Source: SB15 sp964639245
GTDB lineage: Bacteria > Chloroflexota > Anaerolineae > Aggregatilineales > J027
Length of the DNA: 64,000 nt
Assembly: GCA_964639245.1 (NCBI GenBank)
Contig: CAZXCU010000011.1
Coordinates: 1 to 64,000 of the forward strand
Direction: 5' to 3'
The position numbers and the translations under genes were made by a program. Shown piece by piece: positions 25,231-33,159 of this stretch. The notes beneath the pieces were generated by a model. That model was not told the origin of the DNA. It did no database searches and was given only the letters and a program-made list of their open reading frames with translations. Positions within the stretch are counted from its first letter, which is position 1, and each line of letters opens with the position of its first letter.

Positions 25231-28200
25231 CTAAACATCCAGATTCCGCACGGTGCGGGCGTGCGTCTGAATGAAGCGGCGACGCGGCGGAACCGCGTTA
25301 CCCATCAACATATCGAAGGTTTTATCGGCTTCAGAGGCATCTTCTACGGTAACACGCAGCAGCACACGAATCTCAGGGTTCATGGTCGTTTCCCAGAGTT
25401 GTTCCGGGTTCATTTCGCCCAACCCTTTGTAACGCTGGACATGGACTTTTTCAGGATTTTTGAAGTCCTTTAACCCGCGTGCAAGGGTTTGCGCGTCGTT
25501 TTCGCCCGCTTGCGAATAGTAGTAAGTGACTTCTTTGCCCTGTGCCAAACGGTAAATGGGCGGTTGCGCGATGTACAGATGCCCTTCGGTAATCAAAGGC
25601 TGCATATAGCGGAAGAAGAAAGTCAGCAATAACGTCCTGATATGCGCCCCATCAACGTCCGCGTCTGTATTATGAGCGCATAAGCCGCCTGTACCACAGA
25701 TGAAATTTTCATCTTGTTCAACCGAAAAATCATAGACATATTGCCCAACAGGCTCAATTTCTTCAGCAGAAATGACCTCTAAGCCCATCAAGTCGTCGCT
25801 AATGGGGATAAATGACTGTGATTTAACTGTAGGGGTGGAGAGGTATTCTGCTAACTGTGCTGCATTGGCATGACGCTGCCAGATTGCCCGCCACTGTGAG
25901 ACCTGATTTTTACCTGTAACTGTAATGTTGTAATACGCATGGCGTGTTTGAATGGGCGCATTCGGCAACGTCGACGGCTGCAAATGGCTGTTAGTCGCCA
26001 CAATCCCTAGCTGACCGAACAGATAGAGCAAGCCGTCTTTAAGCATAGGCGAATTGGTGGTAAAAGAGAAATTGTGCTTGCTGAGTGTGCCATCACTCAA
26101 GAAATACCCTTCCAAAAAGACCAGTTGAAGCGATTCCGACAGGCTGAACAGGAAGTCTGGCAGACGTTTTTCATGAGCGCGTTTGGCAATACCCCATGCT
26201 TTAAACAATCGCGCCGCAGCCACACTGTGGAAATAAACTTTGATGGCTTGGCTGTTCGGGTCACGGTAGCAGCGTGGGGTTTCTCCAAAGACTTTTTCTA
26301 CTGCCGCAGTTATTTCTGGGATAAAACCCGAGTCTTTTTCGCCCAAGTTAAAACTAACTTGATGGGCGCTGAGTGTTCCTTCTGCAACAAACCAGCCAAG
26401 CAACCACAGAAGTTCTGAGGTGATGGGCAGATAGCGGTCAAAGGCTTTTTCAACATGGGCTTTGGGCGCAAGTTTGACCTCTGCACCGAGCAAATCAATT
26501 TCTTCTGGCGTAAATTGACCGAGCTGTTTGTAATCACTCACCACCCGCCAACGGGCATTTTTGCTGGTATCTTGCCCGATAAGGCGTTCATCTAACGAGG
26601 ATGGGGCGAGCGTATAGTCCAATGCGCCTTCATAGCCAAGCGCGTTCACATAGGCCATGAACTGCGGCAAAATGGGGCGGTGGATCTGACGTTCCCAGTG
26701 GCTAATTGTAATCGGTTGTTTAACCCCAATCGCATGGGCAACCCGTTCTTGACTTATGCCCTGTGCTTGGCGTTTAGCAACAAGGGTTTGCCATCCATCC
26801 ACCGTCATTTCGACATAAGGTTCGTTCCAAAGTTCGGGACGCGAAACTTTTGCCAACATCCGTTGACGAGCAACTTTTTGGACATCTGCACCTTGTACAT
26901 ACAAGGCACGGGTTTCGCCTGCATCATACAAGGTGGCAAGCAGGTCAATATGGGTCGGATGTTCGGTGGGGCGGGGCAAACGACGACTAGCAACCAGCAC
27001 GTCACCCGCTTTGATTTCGTTACCTTTTTTGAGAATTACATCGCCATTCGCGTAGACAAACACACTATGCGACGAGGTAACTTTGACGGAACGGTTGTAG
27101 CGGGTGGTCAAGCGATACATGGGTTCTTCATGCCCATGCCGAATGACTTTTTTCAAGGGACTAAAGCGGGTGGTATGTTTTTCGAGGTCAAAGGACATGA
27201 CCTGATAGCGCCGATAATCGCGCCGTCCCTCGACACAATCATCAATGAATTCGCCAATGTGAACAAATTCGGTTTGTCCGTGTTCATCCATAACAAGAGT
27301 GGGTTCGTCTCCTGCCACACTCATAATGATAATACGGTCGTAACGGAGTTTGCTAATATCAAAATCAGGATGGATGCCGACCCCGAGTGCCGAAATGAGC
27401 GCCCGCACTTCGTTGTTATCCAGAATTTTGTTGAGCCGCGCCCGTTCAGTGTTCAGGATTTTCCCACGCAAGGGCAAAATCGCTTGGAAGTGACGGTCAC
27501 GCCCCTGCTTGGCACTCCCGCCCGCGCTATCGCCCTCAACTATGTAAAGTTCGCTGGATTTTGGGTCACGGTTGGAGCAGTCCGCGAGTTTGCCGGGCAA
27601 GGTCGTATTTTCCAACAGGCTTGAGCCTCGCCGCACCAATTCACCCGCTTTTTTGGCAGCATCCCGCGCCCGCATCGAAGTCATACATTTGTCAACAATG
27701 CGTCGGCCTTCGCGCGAATTGGTTTCTAAAAATTCGCTGAAAATATCCCCGACTACAGAGGAGACAACCCCTGCGACTTCTGCATTGAGCAACTTGACTT
27801 TGGTTTGACTTTCAAATTGGGGATGGGGATGTTTGATACTGATAATGGCGGTTAGCCCTTCTAGCGTATCATTCCCTGAAAAATTCGAGTCTTTTTCTTT
27901 GAGCGCCCCAATTTTGCGGGCATAGTTATTGATGGTACGGGTAATAGCAGTTCGCATCCCGCTTTGATGTTGCCCACCATCGGGCGTATTGATGGTATTG
28001 GCAAAAGCCAGTTCTGTGGTGGTGGAGCTATCGGTGTATTGGAAGGCAAATTCTACACCCACACCGTATGATTTTTTGGGGTCATCATCATGAACTTGCA
28101 CTTCACGGTAGCCATGTACGGTTGGGTGCAAAGCATCACGGTTGCGATTGAGGTAATAAACAAAAGAGCGTACCCCTCCCTCAAAATGGAAAGTCATTTC

Positions 28201-28863
28201 CTTAGGGAAAGGTTCAACCCGTTCATCGCGGAAACTCACCGTGACACCACTGGTGAGGAACGCCATTTCTCTGAAACGCTGTAACAGGGTTTGGTAGCTA
28301 AATTCGGTTTCTTCTAGGATGCTAGCATCCGGTAAAAAGCGAATACTTGTCCCCGATATTTCGCCATTTTCAAGCGGGCGAATCTGTTCAACCGGGGTGA
28401 CTGGGATACCTCGATTATATTCTTGGCGGAATAGATAACCGTCCCGTCGTACCTCAGCAATCAGCTGGTCAGAAAGGGCATTGACGGCGGAAACCCCCAC
28501 CCCATGCAAACCACCCGATACCTTATAGGCACTATTATCAAATTTCCCACCAGCTCCAAGCGTGGTTAGTACCAATTCAAGGGCGGGAATCCCTTTATCG
28601 GGATGGATGTCTACAGGAATGCCTGCGCCATTATCGTTGATAGTGACAGAATTATCTCTATGGAGAATCACCTCAATAAAATCACAACGACCAGCAAGTG
28701 CTTCGTCAATAGAGTTATCGACCACTTCGTAGACTAAATGATGCAGGGCGCGTATGTCTGTTCCCCCCACATACATGGCGGGGCGCATACGCACATGAGC
28801 AAGCCCTTCGTAGAGCTTAATATTGCTAGCGGTATATCCATTCGCTTGGGTTTGATCAACCAT
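25231..28863 (-). CDS. gyrB: DNA gyrase subunit B with in-frame intein
   Basis: The precursor is 1210 residues, and the mature GyrB after splicing would be 659, the usual size. Gyrase B binds ATP and, with GyrA, introduces negative supercoils. Host motifs: EVVDNSIDEALAG and NDNGAGIP (GHKL ATPase), GGLHGVGVSAVNAL, the TOPRIM Glu in EGDSAGG (E443), PLRGKILN, the metal-binding DADVDG (1067-1072) and QRYKGLGEMN. The intein occupies residues 515-1065, directly in front of the DADVDG catalytic acids, so unspliced protein should not cleave DNA. The gene is alone between a plausible promoter (28936-28964) and a terminator. No frameshift is seen across the intein. Confidence 0.95.
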   Translation of the reverse strand: MVDQTQANGYTASNIKLYEGLAHVRMRPAMYVGGTDIRALHHLVYEVVDNSIDEALAGRCDFIEVILHRDNSVTINDNGAGIPVDIHPDKGIPALELVLTTLGAGGKFDNSAYKVSGGLHGVGVSAVNALSDQLIAEVRRDGYLFRQEYNRGIPVTPVEQIRPLENGEISGTSIRFLPDASILEETEFSYQTLLQRFREMAFLTSGVTVSFRDERVEPFPKEMTFHFEGGVRSFVYYLNRNRDALHPTVHGYREVQVHDDDPKKSYGVGVEFAFQYTDSSTTTELAFANTINTPDGGQHQSGMRTAITRTINNYARKIGALKEKDSNFSGNDTLEGLTAIISIKHPHPQFESQTKVKLLNAEVAGVVSSVVGDIFSEFLETNSREGRRIVDKCMTSMRARDAAKKAGELVRRGSSLLENTTLPGKLADCSNRDPKSSELYIVEGDSAGGSAKQGRDRHFQAILPLRGKILNTERARLNKILDNNEVRALISALGVGIHPDFDISKLRYDRIIIMSVAGDEPTLVMDEHGQTEFVHIGEFIDDCVEGRRDYRRYQVMSFDLEKHTTRFSPLKKVIRHGHEEPMYRLTTRYNRSVKVTSSHSVFVYANGDVILKKGNEIKAGDVLVASRRLPRPTEHPTHIDLLATLYDAGETRALYVQGADVQKVARQRMLAKVSRPELWNEPYVEMTVDGWQTLVAKRQAQGISQERVAHAIGVKQPITISHWERQIHRPILPQFMAYVNALGYEGALDYTLAPSSLDERLIGQDTSKNARWRVVSDYKQLGQFTPEEIDLLGAEVKLAPKAHVEKAFDRYLPITSELLWLLGWFVAEGTLSAHQVSFNLGEKDSGFIPEITAAVEKVFGETPRCYRDPNSQAIKVYFHSVAAARLFKAWGIAKRAHEKRLPDFLFSLSESLQLVFLEGYFLSDGTLSKHNFSFTTNSPMLKDGLLYLFGQLGIVATNSHLQPSTLPNAPIQTRHAYYNITVTGKNQVSQWRAIWQRHANAAQLAEYLSTPTVKSQSFIPISDDLMGLEVISAEEIEPVGQYVYDFSVEQDENFICGTGGLCAHNTDADVDGAHIRTLLLTFFFRYMQPLITEGHLYIAQPPIYRLAQGKEVTYYYSQAGENDAQTLARGLKDFKNPEKVHVQRYKGLGEMNPEQLWETTMNPEIRVLLRVTVEDASEADKTFDMLMGNAVPPRRRFIQTHARTVRNLDV
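25669..27321 (-). other. GyrB intein (551 residues) with LAGLIDADG endonuclease and HTH-like segment
   Basis: Precursor residues 515-1065. It starts SVAGDEPTLV (Ser at position 1, block A) with block B TSSH at 596-599, and ends in block F/G VYDFSVEQDENF...CAHN (His1064, Asn1065) followed by Thr1066 of the host. These are the residues needed for self-splicing. The middle holds two LAGLIDADG-type motifs, LLGWFVAEG (821-829) and FLEGYFLSDG (916-925), as in homing endonucleases, with an acidic residue kept in each. Between block B and the endonuclease, residues 691-743 look like a Cro/C1-type helix-turn-helix. All splicing and nuclease residues seen are intact, so the element appears live. Confidence 0.92.
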
Positions 28864-28935
28864 TAAAAGTTACTCCTCATCGGGGTCAGAAGGATAGCGT
28901 TCATTGTTATTCTCTGGGGTATCTCTACCTTATAT

Positions 28936-28964
28936 ATTGTACCCGATAGACCAATCTCGAACAA
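28936..28964 (-). promoter_or_regulatory. Putative gyrB promoter
   Basis: On the minus strand TTGTTC (28959-28964) and TACAAT (28936-28941) are spaced by 17 bases, about 70 bases before the gyrB start codon. The -10 matches five of six consensus bases, the -35 three of six. Confidence 0.45.
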
Positions 28965-29097
28965 GTGTGCAGAGGGATTATAACAAACAGAACGTCAAGT
29001 TTTTGGGCAGGTCAGTGAATCACCTTTTAATCGTGGGGCAAGGGGTTTGAAATGGCCTGCTACAATACCCCGTTTGGATGGTGAAAAGGGAATTTTT

Positions 29098-31179
29098 TTG
29101 GCGAAGTACAGGCTGGCAGTTATCACGTTTATTTTGCTGGTGGCAGCATTCGGGCGCTTGTGGAAACTCGGCGAAGCTCCACCCGGTTTGCAGCACGACG
29201 AATTGTTTAAAGCCCAAGAAGGCCAGTCCATTATCACAGATGGCAATTTCCGTGTTTTTTACGAAACCAATCAAGGACACGAAGGCGGGTATGTTTGGCT
29301 GCTAGCAGTCTCGTATCTCCTGTTTGGCAATTCACTGGTCATGGTCAAATTCCCCGCGTTTTTATGTGGGATGCTCACCATTGCGTTGCTGTATCGCGTC
29401 GCCCGTGAAATTTATAATTTTCGGGTGGCGGTGCTGGCTTCGGCATTGATGGCGGTGTCGTTCTGGGCAATTTTTACGAGTCGGGTCGGGCTGCGGGCGG
29501 TGTCGTTGCCGGTGGTGGTTTTGCTGGTGGTGTGGGGTTTGTGGCGGCTATGCGAACATGAGTCGATTTCAACCGTATGGGTTTCAAAGACGGGAAAATG
29601 GCCTCAAAGTCAGCGTTATTCTTTCGGGATTTTTACGGGGTTGATGCTCGGTTTAGCGGTGTATACCTATACGGCCTCTATTGCCTTATATGCGGCGGTA
29701 GGCGTGTTTTTATGCACATTGGCTGTCTTTGACCGTCCTACCCTAAAAAAACGCTGGCAGGCGCTTTTTCTGGCGATTCTGTTGGGCGGATTATTGACTC
29801 TGCCGATGGTGTATCATCGGATGAATAATCCCTTGGGGCAGGATCGGCTGAACTCGATTTCGCGGCCTTATGAGGAATTTAAAAACGGCAACCCTGATGA
29901 ATTGCTGGACAATGCCCAAAAACTGCTGCTGATGCCGGCTTTTAGCGGCGACCCGGAATGGCGCTACAACATTGCAAATCGCCCCTTGTTTCTTGTTCCC
30001 GTCGGGCTGCTGGTGTACGTTGGATTTTTCTTGATGCTGCGACGTATACACCATCAACCCATTCACAGCCTGTTTTTGACGCTGGCTTTGGCGGGATTGA
30101 TTCCCAGTTTGCTGACGGTTTCTGCGCCCTCCTCTTTGCGGTCTGTGGCAACCATGCCTTCAATTTTTTTGTTTATCGCACTCAGTCTGGATTGGCTAGG
30201 CAAAATTCGCCCGATGTTTCAACGTACTGTGTGGGGCATCGGGCTACTGGTCGTATTTGTGACAGCCGCCGCCGATTGGCCTGCGTATTTTGATGAATGG
30301 GTCGAAGCAGACGAGGTACAGGCGATTTATCGGGATGACCTTGCCCAGCTTGCCTCCTATCTGCGCGAACGGGATGAAAAATTGGTGCTGGTGTCAAGCA
30401 GTTCGCCAGAATATCTTGACCCCCTGATTTACCTATTTGCGAATCCCCCCAAAGACACACAGGTAGTCTGGTTTAAAGGCGGAATGAATATCGCCCTGCA
30501 TGAAAAACCAACCCTGCTGTTTGTTTCCCCTTTAGAGCCAATTGTTCCTTCGTTGGCAGATTGGCTGACTCCCGAAAATGGCACTGTCCACATCGACACC
30601 TTATATCGGCAGAACGGGGAAATTGCCTTTGAGGTGTATCAACTTTCGGCTGAAGGGCAGGTGGTAGAAAATCGCCTTTCACAGGTCAGTCAGCATCCCG
30701 TCTATACAGGTCAATTGATTGGTTTTCCGACAGACAATCTGGTGGATTGGGCAACACCGCAAGCCTACCCCATCAATTTTGGAAATATTGTGCAATTGGT
30801 CGGCGTGGAAATCCCACGCACCACCATTCCTGACCAAGACAACGGCGTGGACAATGGGTTAAATTTAAATTTGTATTTGCAACCCATGGTCGATGATTAT
30901 AACGTACCATTGAGTTTGTTTGTTCATCTCGTTGATTTATACGGAAATGTGCCTGCCGGACGCGATTTTCTGGGCGTGCCAGCTAATTGGTGGAGCGACG
31001 AGATTATCTTTATTCAAGACAATTATCTTGGCAGTTACCAGATTCCCGCCGGACGGTACTTTGTGACGATGGGGGTATATCGCACGGATACAGGCCAACG
31101 GTATCCAATTTTAGATGCCAATGGGAATATTCTCAGTGATACTATTATTCTGGGACAAATTGATGCTGTGCCACAGTAA
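29098..31179 (+). CDS. Membrane glycosyltransferase-like protein (GT39/ArnT-like)
   Basis: About 693 residues. A first membrane span is followed by PPGLQHDELFKAQEG, with the external acidic pair that marks GT39/PMT and ArnT-like glycosyltransferases, which use lipid-linked sugars. About ten further hydrophobic spans run to residue 400, and a soluble extracytoplasmic domain of about 290 residues completes the protein. The TTG at 29098 is preferred as start because AAGGGA lies five to six bases upstream and the membrane span then begins at once; an upstream TTG at 29047 adds 17 polar residues. It precedes trmD by nine bases. The acceptor is unknown. Confidence 0.75.
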   Translation: MAKYRLAVITFILLVAAFGRLWKLGEAPPGLQHDELFKAQEGQSIITDGNFRVFYETNQGHEGGYVWLLAVSYLLFGNSLVMVKFPAFLCGMLTIALLYRVAREIYNFRVAVLASALMAVSFWAIFTSRVGLRAVSLPVVVLLVVWGLWRLCEHESISTVWVSKTGKWPQSQRYSFGIFTGLMLGLAVYTYTASIALYAAVGVFLCTLAVFDRPTLKKRWQALFLAILLGGLLTLPMVYHRMNNPLGQDRLNSISRPYEEFKNGNPDELLDNAQKLLLMPAFSGDPEWRYNIANRPLFLVPVGLLVYVGFFLMLRRIHHQPIHSLFLTLALAGLIPSLLTVSAPSSLRSVATMPSIFLFIALSLDWLGKIRPMFQRTVWGIGLLVVFVTAAADWPAYFDEWVEADEVQAIYRDDLAQLASYLRERDEKLVLVSSSSPEYLDPLIYLFANPPKDTQVVWFKGGMNIALHEKPTLLFVSPLEPIVPSLADWLTPENGTVHIDTLYRQNGEIAFEVYQLSAEGQVVENRLSQVSQHPVYTGQLIGFPTDNLVDWATPQAYPINFGNIVQLVGVEIPRTTIPDQDNGVDNGLNLNLYLQPMVDDYNVPLSLFVHLVDLYGNVPAGRDFLGVPANWWSDEIIFIQDNYLGSYQIPAGRYFVTMGVYRTDTGQRYPILDANGNILSDTIILGQIDAVPQ

Positions 31180-31188
31180 GAGGATTCT

Positions 31189-31947
31189 ATGCAATTTGAT
31201 ATTTTGACACTTTTTCCAGAAATGTTTAGTGGGCCAATGACCGAAAGCATCCTCAAACGCGCTCAAGAGTCCAACTTGATAATGGTGCGCCTGCATAACA
31301 TTCGGGAGTATGCCACTGACAAACACCGTGTTACCGATGACACCCCAGCAGGCGGAGGCGGGGGAATGGTTATGAAGCCTGAACCCTTGATTGCGGCGAT
31401 TCAAGCTGTGAAGCAAGAGTCTGCCTGTCCGGTAATTTTAATGAGTCCGCAAGGGCGCGTTTTTACCCAAAAAGTTGCCCAAGAACTTAGTCAACATGAA
31501 CGCCTCATGCTCGTCTGTGGGCGCTATGAAGGGGTGGATGAACGGGTGCTGGAAATTGCCATTACCGATGAAATTAGCATAGGGGATTTTGTGCTAACGG
31601 GCGGTGAACTCCCGGCGATGATTCTGGTGGATGCGGTTTCGCGGTTGATTCCGGGTGTGCTGGGGGCAGAAATGGGTGCGGCTCAAGATTCTCATGCCAC
31701 CGGTTTGTTGGAGCATCCCCACTACACCCGCCCTTCCGATTTTCAAGGGCATCCAATTCCTTCTGTGCTGTTAGAGGGGCATCACGCGAAGATTGAAGCA
31801 TGGCGGCGGCAGGAGAGTATTCGACGGACGTGGCAACGCCGCCCCGACATGCTGGCAACCGCCCCTTTGACGGAGGATGAGCAGTGGTTTTTGGCAGAAT
31901 TAGCTAAACAGCAGCCGCGACTGCTGAATACAGATCTGCTAGATTGA
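31189..31947 (+). CDS. trmD: tRNA (guanine-37-N1)-methyltransferase
   Basis: A 252-residue SPOUT methyltransferase that methylates G37 in tRNAs reading CNN codons and so prevents frameshifting. Signature stretches are FDILTLFPEMF, RVTDDTPAGGGGGMVMKPEP, LVCGRYEGVDERV and EISIGDFVLTGGELPAM with the SAM-binding trefoil knot. It has AGAGGA before the ATG. The usual neighbours rpsP, rimM and rplS are absent; it follows a glycosyltransferase gene instead. Its 3' end overlaps the convergent receiver gene by 44 bases. Confidence 0.95.
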   Translation: MQFDILTLFPEMFSGPMTESILKRAQESNLIMVRLHNIREYATDKHRVTDDTPAGGGGGMVMKPEPLIAAIQAVKQESACPVILMSPQGRVFTQKVAQELSQHERLMLVCGRYEGVDERVLEIAITDEISIGDFVLTGGELPAMILVDAVSRLIPGVLGAEMGAAQDSHATGLLEHPHYTRPSDFQGHPIPSVLLEGHHAKIEAWRRQESIRRTWQRRPDMLATAPLTEDEQWFLAELAKQQPRLLNTDLLD

Positions 31948-32260
31948 TGGGTTTAGCGATAAATTTCACGGCGCTGTTGGACAGTTGAAACTTAAACATA
32001 TCATCACAGCTAATAACGATGATTGGCAAATCCGGTGTGGTGCTTTCATTGCGGATAAATTCCACCACAGCGGATCCCGGTAGGCCGGGCATAGACATAT
32101 CTAACACCGCCGCATCCGGCTTGACTTGCCCACTGAGTAACATTTCAATAGCGCGTTCGGCATTGTCTGCCGATTCAACCTGATAGCCCTTAAATTTCAA
32201 GGCGCGGGTATATAAATTCCGCAAATCTTGGTCATCTTCTAAGACAAAAATCGTTGCCAT
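31904..32260 (-). CDS. Stand-alone receiver-domain response regulator
   Basis: About 118 residues, only a CheY-like receiver: acidic pocket LEDDQD, phospho-acceptor Asp in VLDMSMPGLPG, Ser in VISCD, and Lys in IAKPI. No output domain, so it should act by binding a partner. The ATG at 32260 is preferred for its match to related proteins; an in-frame ATG at 32272 adds four residues. The end overlaps trmD on the opposite strand, so transcripts of the two would be complementary over 44 bases. Confidence 0.82.
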   Translation of the reverse strand: MATIFVLEDDQDLRNLYTRALKFKGYQVESADNAERAIEMLLSGQVKPDAAVLDMSMPGLPGSAVVEFIRNESTTPDLPIIVISCDDMFKFQLSNSAVKFIAKPINLADLYSAVAAAV

Positions 32261-32370
32261 CGTCCTCAACATCTCGTGTGTCTAACTTCCCTCCTATATC
32301 CTACCATATTTTCCTTGTGGTTTGTTTTTGGTTAGAGGATTTCTTCACGGAAAATTCAGGCGTTTTTGTT

Positions 32371-32376
32371 TATAAT
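32371..32376 (+). promoter_or_regulatory. Putative -10 element for cmk
   Basis: A perfect TATAAT lies 26 bases before the TTG start of cmk. No good -35 lies at the usual distance, so transcription may depend on an activator. Confidence 0.35.
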
Positions 32377-32401
32377 GCTGAAAATTTGTGGGAGAAGTTC
32401 A

Positions 32402-33079
32402 TTGAATAAACCACGCACGATTGCGATTGATGGCCCGGCGGGGTCAGGAAAAAGTACCATTTCGGAACGGTTGGCAGAAAAATATGGTTATCTGTTTGTG
32501 GATACCGGTGCTTTTTATCGGGCTATTACGTATGTCATTGTCAAAGCCAATGTCTCCCCGGAAGATATTTCTTCGGTGACAGATATTATCAATACGCTCG
32601 ATGTGCAAATTCAACAAGGAGATGGCATAGGCTATCGGGTACTTGCCAATGGGGAAGATGTGACTGACCATCTACGGAGCAGTCTTGTTGAAAATACAGT
32701 TTCTCCGGTCTCTAAACTTGCGGTGGTACGGGAAGCGCTTTTGCCGATCCAGCAAAAAGTTGCGGCACAAGGCAATATTATCCTTGCGGGGCGCGATATT
32801 GGGACGGTGGTGCTACCCAACGCCGAATTAAAACTCTATATTGATGCCTCGCTAGAAGAACGGGCGCGGCGGCGGCACCTTCAAAATGTGACCGCAGGCA
32901 AGGAGACTGACCTCAAGACCCTCACTTCCGAAATGGAAAGGCGCGACTCCATCGATAGCCAGCGCAGCCTTGCCCCGCTTGCCCGTGCTGCTGACGCGAT
33001 TTATGTTGAAACAGATGGGAAAGATATTGAAGCGGTGATGCAAGAAATTAGTTATATTATTGACCATTGGAAGCGGTAA
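32402..33079 (+). CDS. cmk: Cytidylate kinase
   Basis: A 225-residue enzyme that phosphorylates CMP and dCMP with ATP. The P-loop is GPAGSGKST, and the CMP-binding region has VDTGAFYRAITY, LAGRDIGTVVLPNA and the LID residues in ERARRRH. RRDSIDSQRSLAPLARAADA is a family hallmark. The start is TTG at 32402: GGGAGAAG lies a few bases upstream, and a longer reading from 32366 would run through the -10 element. The next gene begins 80 bases on. Confidence 0.93.
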   Translation: MNKPRTIAIDGPAGSGKSTISERLAEKYGYLFVDTGAFYRAITYVIVKANVSPEDISSVTDIINTLDVQIQQGDGIGYRVLANGEDVTDHLRSSLVENTVSPVSKLAVVREALLPIQQKVAAQGNIILAGRDIGTVVLPNAELKLYIDASLEERARRRHLQNVTAGKETDLKTLTSEMERRDSIDSQRSLAPLARAADAIYVETDGKDIEAVMQEISYIIDHWKR

Positions 33080-33093
33080 AAGTACCAAAGTCA

Positions 33094-33123
33094 TTGTGAG
33101 ACACAGGGAAAAAGTGGTACTAT
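33094..33123 (+). promoter_or_regulatory. Putative promoter of the 1056-residue protein gene
   Basis: TTGTGA (33094-33099) and TACTAT (33118-33123) are spaced by 18 bases and lie 37 bases before the GTG start. Each element matches four of six consensus bases. Confidence 0.35.
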
Positions 33124-33159
33124 CGTAGTGTTGTTATCCTATGCAAAGTACGTGAAAAC

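Noticed and set aside
26680..27624. 314-codon open frame on the plus strand inside gyrB
   Set aside because: It lies opposite the intein and host GyrB coding sequence, with no motif in the translation; it is a shadow of the strong codon bias on the other strand.
25231..28863. Reading the intein as two separate genes or as a frameshifted gyrB
   Set aside because: The frame is continuous and both splice ends are intact, so one precursor is the simpler view.
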